In this document: positions 59,530 through 64,000 of the stretch, one piece after another
How positions within the stretch are numbered: position 1 is the first letter of the stretch
How the letters are laid out: each line of letters starts with the position of its first letter
Assembly (NCBI RefSeq): GCF_002865645.1
Contig: NW_020194512.1
Location: 2,273,183 to 2,337,182, forward strand
Source of the DNA: Hyaloscypha bicolor E
Lineage: Eukaryota > Ascomycota > Leotiomycetes > Helotiales > Hyaloscyphaceae
DNA: 64,000 bases
Direction of reading: 5' to 3'
Position numbers and translations under genes: made by a program
The notes under the pieces: generated by a model
Seen by the model: the letters and a program-made list of their open reading frames with translations, nothing else
Databases searched by the model: none
What the model was told of the DNA's origin: nothing

Positions 59530-60042
59530 CTAGTCCCCCATCCCCCTGGCTGCCTTAGGCCCATAAGCTTGGCATATTTCAACAAGTTTCTCATTCAAGG
59601 TCTTGCTTACTTGTTTTTTGAATTTCGGGCCAGGATCAACGAACAGTGTAGCTTCATGGACAATCGCATTCAGCGTATCCCAAGCAAAGCTCTCTTTCTC
59701 ATCAGTGGCATTCTTGTCCTCAACTGGGATACAAATTGTGGAGGCAGACTGTACGAAAACCGATTGCTTCAGCCTTGGATGAATTGTCTCCGGAACTTGA
59801 TTAACAAGGCTTTGAGAGGATATTGGAAAGTCATGCTGGCTTTCGTTCTAGACTGCATTAACAACAGTGTCATGAGTCTGGTGTGGGATGTCGTACTTCA
59901 TGAAATGGTCGTGTGATTTATTGATCAATGTCCTTCTAGGGTTGAGTGACTCGTACCATTCTCGAGTAACACGAATTTCTTTGTGAGATGAAGTAGTGTG
60001 CGAACTCCGAAAGGGGGGGTGGTATATGCGGACAATGCCCAA
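59530..60042 (-). pseudogene. Unidentified open frame with one internal stop
   Basis: The minus-strand frame from an ATG at 60040-60042 runs MGIVRIYHPPFRSSHTTSSH to KYDIPHQTHDTVVNAV, meets TAG, and continues in the same frame for ~105 further codons (NESQHDFPISSQSLVNQVPE, SFAWDTLNAIVHEATLFVDP, KKQVSKTLNEKLVEICQAYG) to a TAG at 59530-59532. The composition looks coding. I recognise no family. A single-stop pseudogene or the remains of a two-exon gene are both possible. Confidence 0.35.
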
Positions 60043-60617
60043 GCGAGGTGTGAAAAGTTGGGTTTGAACCCTTCAGAACATATTTTGCGATGATGGAGTA
60101 AAATTTGAATGAACGAATAGACGCTATATAAAGATTACAAATGTTGGTTCTCGCCTGTTATTTGTGGCTTCAGATTATTGGTGTGGACAAGCCAAGGGAG
60201 CTGTTGTGGACCATGATGTATCCCTCGATCTGGACTTCGCCATTCAACTTAAAACCCCGATTCCCAAGGCGACTAGAAGTACTTCATTTGCTTTTTCAGT
60301 ACCAAGTAGAACAATGGAGGGACAAACCAAGTGGTGCTCATGTCAGTCCCCGGTCCAATTGAGCATTTAGGAGCCTCCTCTCCGAATGTGCCTTCACTGA
60401 TTTGGACATTAAAATTCTTCCCCTTTCGAAGTCCTGGTAATCTCCGACTTGAATAAGGACAATGAATTTATGCTCGTGGCGTCCACCGAATGCTTCTGGA
60501 AACCCGCCATTGCAACCATCCGCGCAGAAGATATTGGAAAACGTTGGAGATCAACGATGTTTATTCCAGAGAATCCATCCATGTGTTACTCCCTAACGGC
60601 TTGGTAGATCGGCAACC
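60043..60617. other. Spacer with weak coding-like frame on plus
   Basis: A plus-strand frame ending at a TAG at 60605 reads VLVISDLNKDNEFMLVASTE and IGKRWRSTMFIPENPSMCYS. It has no recognisable family or start and may be another relic. Confidence 0.3.
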
Positions 60618-62058
60618 CTAACCGTTAAACCCATTCCTCACATTCTCGAATTTCGACTGCGGATACTCTACACAATTCTTCGTGCGTTGCAACGACCCCA
60701 AAACACCCACCACATTCCCAACCAAGCTCTGCTCCCCCGCCTTATCCGCACTACTCTCCCACCACATCACACCTCCAAGCCTGTCATCGAATTAGTATGG
60801 AGTTTTGTTGAATTTCTGAAGCGAGTCCAGGAGCTGGGGAGCCAAGCTCTCGAGACATGAATGCGTATGCTGTCTCCCGCGAAGCTCCCAGGCTCTCAGC
60901 TCCTAGAGGAAAACAACAATTCGTTATGGAAATAAGCTTACCCATGCCTCTTAATCCACTCCGCCTTCTCCCTCGCCATCCGTGGCGTATCATACGTAAC
61001 CAAGTGCTTTCTCGCCCCATCATAACTATACGTCGCTCTGGCCTCCTCATCATACCTCTCCTCTGCCCCCTTCAATGGCAACGCCTTATAATCAAACACA
61101 CCGTTCTCCCAACTACCCTGCCCAACCCCGCTAAATGGCATCCCCAACCCATCCGTATTCTCAAACGCTCGCCCGTACAATGGCATACCCAGCACAATCT
61201 TCGAAACCACTACACCCTGTTTTCGATAATGCTCAACCGCTTCCTCGGTATTAAACGGCGTAGCTACACTATTTCCCCTTGAAGCCTTTAAATTCGCTTG
61301 ATGACCCGTAATCTGGTCCCAGGAACCAGAATAATCATATGCCATTAGATTCCAGAAGTCCAGATACTTATCCATACCGGCGATATCCATGATCGTGTAG
61401 TTTTGCGGCCCGGCGGGACAGGCGACTGTGAGTTCAAAGTGGTGTGGCTTAGGGAGGGTAGAGGAGTAGGCGTCCATTGCTTCTCTGCAAGCTTGCAGCA
61501 GGAGGACGAAGTGGGCGGCCTCGGATTGGGATTTGGGATATTCCCAGTCAAGGTCTAGGCCATCGAAGCCGCAGTCTTTTATTAGGGACACAGCGGAGGA
61601 GGCAAATTGGGAACGGCCGGCGTGAGTGGATGCTGGGGCGGCGAAGTTGGAGGAAAACGTCCAACCGCCTATGCTGAGAAGGACTTTTAGTGAGCGGTTT
61701 TGCTGCTTGAGGAGGTTGAGTTGCTTGAGGCAGCCGTAGAGGTTGTCCCCGACGTCGTTCCATGAGTCGCCGTCGAAATGGATGTCTTTGTCTGCCCAAA
61801 CATCTGTGAGGTATCTGTATCAGTGTCAGAAAAATTGCAATGAGACTGACTCTTGATAACAGGTAGAAATACTTCATTGCTTTAAATACAAATTTGGAGT
61901 TGAACTTACACCTCTCCACTCTCAGGCCGGACATTGGCAAAGGCATATAGAACATGCGTCAACTTGTCAGCTGGCAAGTCCTGCGGCCTGAATTTCCTCC
62001 CATAGATAGCCCAGTTCACGAAGTACGAAACAGCTCGATAGCCATCACCTCCACCCAT
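60618..62058 (-). CDS. GH18 chitinase (ChiB-like, subgroup A)
   Basis: Three exons on minus: 61910-62058, 60942-61814, 60618-60780; 394 residues from the ATG at 62058. It opens [20 protein letters not shown] and [20 protein letters not shown], like fungal ChiB-type enzymes. The strand-3 motif [20 protein letters not shown] and the catalytic DxxDxDxE motif [12 protein letters not shown] are intact, as are [10 protein letters not shown] and [17 protein letters not shown]. The enzyme hydrolyses chitin, probably during autolysis or wall remodelling. The frame is open to an ATG at 62391, adding ~111 residues with a hydrophobic helix ([18 protein letters not shown]). If used, this would make a membrane-anchored form; I prefer the short start. 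Confidence 0.9.
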
Positions 62059-62967
62059 CTTTGCGTTGGCGGGTTCAGGGTTGGTGAAGGCTGAGAGTGG
62101 TGAGGCTGAGAATTGAAAATGTGAGAAGAGAAGGGCTGTCGAGATGACAAGAGGAGCTAGGAAAAGTGCAAGTCGTTGTAAAGAGGCCACTTTGTGAGTC
62201 TTGGGCGGAGTTATTTTGAGGAGTTTTATGCGTCGAAGAGGGTGGATGGGGTTGTGCCGGACTATTTGAAACAGGAACACAGAGTTGACATTGTGGGGTC
62301 CAATCACGAGGCTTAGCGAGACAATGACGAAGCTGGCGATGTGGCTTGGCAGGCAACAATCTGTGAGATCTTTGATTTGGGGGATCTTCATTCAAAGCAA
62401 GGGTAAGGTTTCAGGGGTTGGGGTAAGTTGATGATAGGCTCTTGGTGCGCAGAAAAAGCGGCACTCTTTTTCAAAATCCCAAGTGTAAGTTGGACATTTC
62501 ATTGGACTTGATGATTCCCGAGATACGGGGAGAAGTACACTCTGAAAGTACTAGAGCCTAAGGGCACATTCATGGGACAAATATCTGAAATGTTCCAGCT
62601 TGACTTGAGACATCAGTGGGCTTTTCGTCCAATATAAATGAGGTTACATTCACGTGGATGACGTCTTAAGTGTAAATCTGCTTTCATTCCAATCATTGAC
62701 TCTTAAATCGTAAACCATTGATTAACTGCAGCCCCGATGACTTTGTCGGAGCTGGAAGTTACATTCCTGGGCCGTTCTCAAACCGCTCCCTGTCGACGTT
62801 AGAAGACCAGATTTCATTTTTGAGCTTCGATCCAGGAGACCCATGCGGGAATCAGGCGCGGTATGAGTGTAGAGGGTCGACCGCACCTCGAAATCAAAAT
62901 ATCCCTCGCTCGAGTCTGGACTTTTCTCAGATAACTCAAATTGACCTGCAACAATGGACACCCATCC
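62059..62967. other. Chitinase upstream region and repeat copy 2
   Basis: Contains the possible N-terminal extension of the chitinase (to 62391), the dispersed repeat at 62451-62612, and the 3' side of the J-protein gene. No other gene seen. Confidence 0.4.
62451..62612 (+). repeat. Dispersed repeat, copy 2
   Basis: AGAAAAAGCGGCACT, ATCCCAAGT, a block GATTCCCGAGATACGGGG and the terminal TGTTCCAGCTTGACTTGAGA follow the same order and orientation as copy 1 at 19295-19480, with small length differences. Confidence 0.55.
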
Positions 62968-63939
62968 TTATCCATCCTTAGGATTGTTCTTCTGATGATA
63001 GATGTCCACTGGCCGGTCTTTGATATCTTCGCTAGAGCAGATCTCAGGCGGCGGAAGAACCCTTCTGTAACTTTCTTCCTTCGGATCCGTCACACCATAT
63101 CCGTATAGATCTCTTTGCTTCAAGAAGCTTTCAATCCTCTCCTCACGGCTGCCATAAGCACTCATCGCCTCCTTCCTCCTCCGCATCAAATCCTTAGAAA
63201 CGGTTTTGTGAAGAGCATCCCTCTGTTCAAGAAAGCTAATAGAATAATTTCCGGCCCGTGTAGCTTGAGTCATGCCCCCAAAAGCAGCAAATGTCAAAAT
63301 TAACCCCACGAAAGCAGCGTTCGAAACATGTCTTGGTTCTTGTGGTCCCTTTCCCTCACGCTGATACCACTTCTCCCAGTCTTCCCAGGTAGCGTTCTGG
63401 CTTGGACCACTAGGTCCTCCACCCCACCCTCTCCCACTGTGACCCCCCCATGTAGCTGGTTGCTCTGATGAATCTCGAGGACGGAGAACATCTGGTTGGC
63501 CATTCCATCCCGCTCCATATATGTCGTAAGCACCCCGCTTGACCGGATCTGACAATATATCGTTTGCAGCAACTACAAGCCTGTATCTCTCTAGCTTCGT
63601 AGCATACGGTAATCCGCTGCAGTCATCGGGGTCGTGTCGATCAGGGTGGTATAGCTTCACAAGCTCGTAGAATCTCTTCTTCGAATAAGGTGATCCTTTT
63701 TTCTGGTTGAAGATCTGGTATGGGGTCGGGATGGCGTTCGCAGACGTTATTTCTGGCCAACGAAGGCTTCCATGGTCATGCCTGGTATGGCCATCCGAGA
63801 CGATAGCATATGAACGGCATTGCTGTTGTTTTGCTCGAGATCCCGGAGGCTGGAATGGTGACGTCTTTGATGGTGGCGCTGAGGAGTGGAAAGCATGTAG
63901 ATTGGTGCTTGACAGCAGGATTCCGGATTTCTTCAACAT
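62968..63939 (-). CDS. Mitochondrial J-domain protein
   Basis: Intronless, 323 residues. The N-terminus is Ser/Arg-rich with few acids (MLKKSGILLSSTNLHAFHSS), consistent with a mitochondrial presequence. The J-domain spans ~70-140: TPYQIFNQKKGSPYSKKRFY, ELVKLYHPDRHDPDD with the invariant HPD, and ANDILSDPVKRGAYDIYGAG. After a Gly/Trp-rich linker (GGHSGRGWGGGPSGPSQNAT) there is one membrane helix (NAAFVGLILTFAAFGGM), then a charged tail. It would stimulate an Hsp70 at a mitochondrial membrane. Exact orthology is not clear to me. Confidence 0.87.
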   Translation of the reverse strand: MLKKSGILLSSTNLHAFHSSAPPSKTSPFQPPGSRAKQQQCRSYAIVSDGHTRHDHGSLRWPEITSANAIPTPYQIFNQKKGSPYSKKRFYELVKLYHPDRHDPDDCSGLPYATKLERYRLVVAANDILSDPVKRGAYDIYGAGWNGQPDVLRPRDSSEQPATWGGHSGRGWGGGPSGPSQNATWEDWEKWYQREGKGPQEPRHVSNAAFVGLILTFAAFGGMTQATRAGNYSISFLEQRDALHKTVSKDLMRRRKEAMSAYGSREERIESFLKQRDLYGYGVTDPKEESYRRVLPPPEICSSEDIKDRPVDIYHQKNNPKDG

Positions 63940-64000
63940 GGCTGACGGAGAGCCAGCTCAATCACTGGCACATTTTGATCATTAGTGAGAGGGAAGAGGG

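Overview
The window is nuclear DNA of a filamentous ascomycete (Pezizomycotina; a leotiomycete is my best guess, from general protein resemblance only). The reasons are: densely packed genes on both strands, many 45-60 nt introns with CTAAC-like branch points, a ubiquitin-eS31 fusion gene, and fungal-specific genes such as DAM1, INP1, RSA3, AMO1/NUP42-type and YTP1-type genes. I rebuilt coding sequences by joining exons until the phase was consistent and the known protein family was recovered. About 25 conserved genes come out, almost all housekeeping, with no sign of a secondary-metabolite cluster.

Layout. 1-3.1 kb is a gene graveyard: the 3' end of an unidentified gene, a decayed tandem copy of it, an allantoicase relic and a 2-oxoglutarate/Fe(II) oxygenase relic. 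3.8-7.6 kb holds MOG1 and a HINT-type HIT hydrolase, separated by 2.3 kb of AT-rich sequence with degenerate repeats. 7.8-9.1 kb is a broken coiled-coil coding remnant. 9.3-13.3 kb holds a CRAL-TRIO lipid-transfer protein, DAM1 and BUD20. 13.8-19.1 kb is mitochondrial aconitase, swollen by two oversized introns. 19.6-31.5 kb holds the complex I 40 kDa subunit, RPN9, a kinase relic, GAA1, an RBD2-type rhomboid, EFM5, UBP8 and a LACTB2-type hydrolase. 33.5-46.8 kb holds a YTP1-like membrane protein, a tRNA-Ser-like locus, RSA3, a disordered protein, RPS20, a CUE3/ASCC2 protein, INP1 and a multi-pass membrane protein. 47.2-64 kb holds formamidase, a CCCH/FG nucleoporin, COG3, FMP25, RPS26, ubiquitin-RPS27A, a GH18 chitinase and a mitochondrial J-protein.

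The most unusual object is intron 9 of aconitase (16237-18118). It is 1.9 kb long, interrupts the codon of an iron-sulfur ligand cysteine, and contains a sense-strand 327-codon ORF with GIY-YIG nuclease-like motifs and a C-terminal C2H2 finger. That is the arrangement expected of a homing endonuclease, but in a nuclear spliceosomal intron. Intron 3 of the same gene (679 nt) shares sequence words with it and may be an ORF-less relative. Intron 5 of the same gene appears to start with GA instead of GT.

Other recurrent themes are partial tandem duplication of gene 3' ends followed by decay (start of window; COG3), introns with unusual boundaries (GA-AG, GC-AG, and two apparent GT-TG), very small exons (5, 7, 8, 12, 13, 14 nt), and a short dispersed repeat found at both 19.3 and 62.5 kb. 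Functionally the genes span the TCA cycle and respiration, proteasome and ubiquitin, ribosome synthesis and rescue, ER/Golgi/peroxisome biology and chromosome segregation; adjacency appears to reflect shared promoters rather than pathway clustering.
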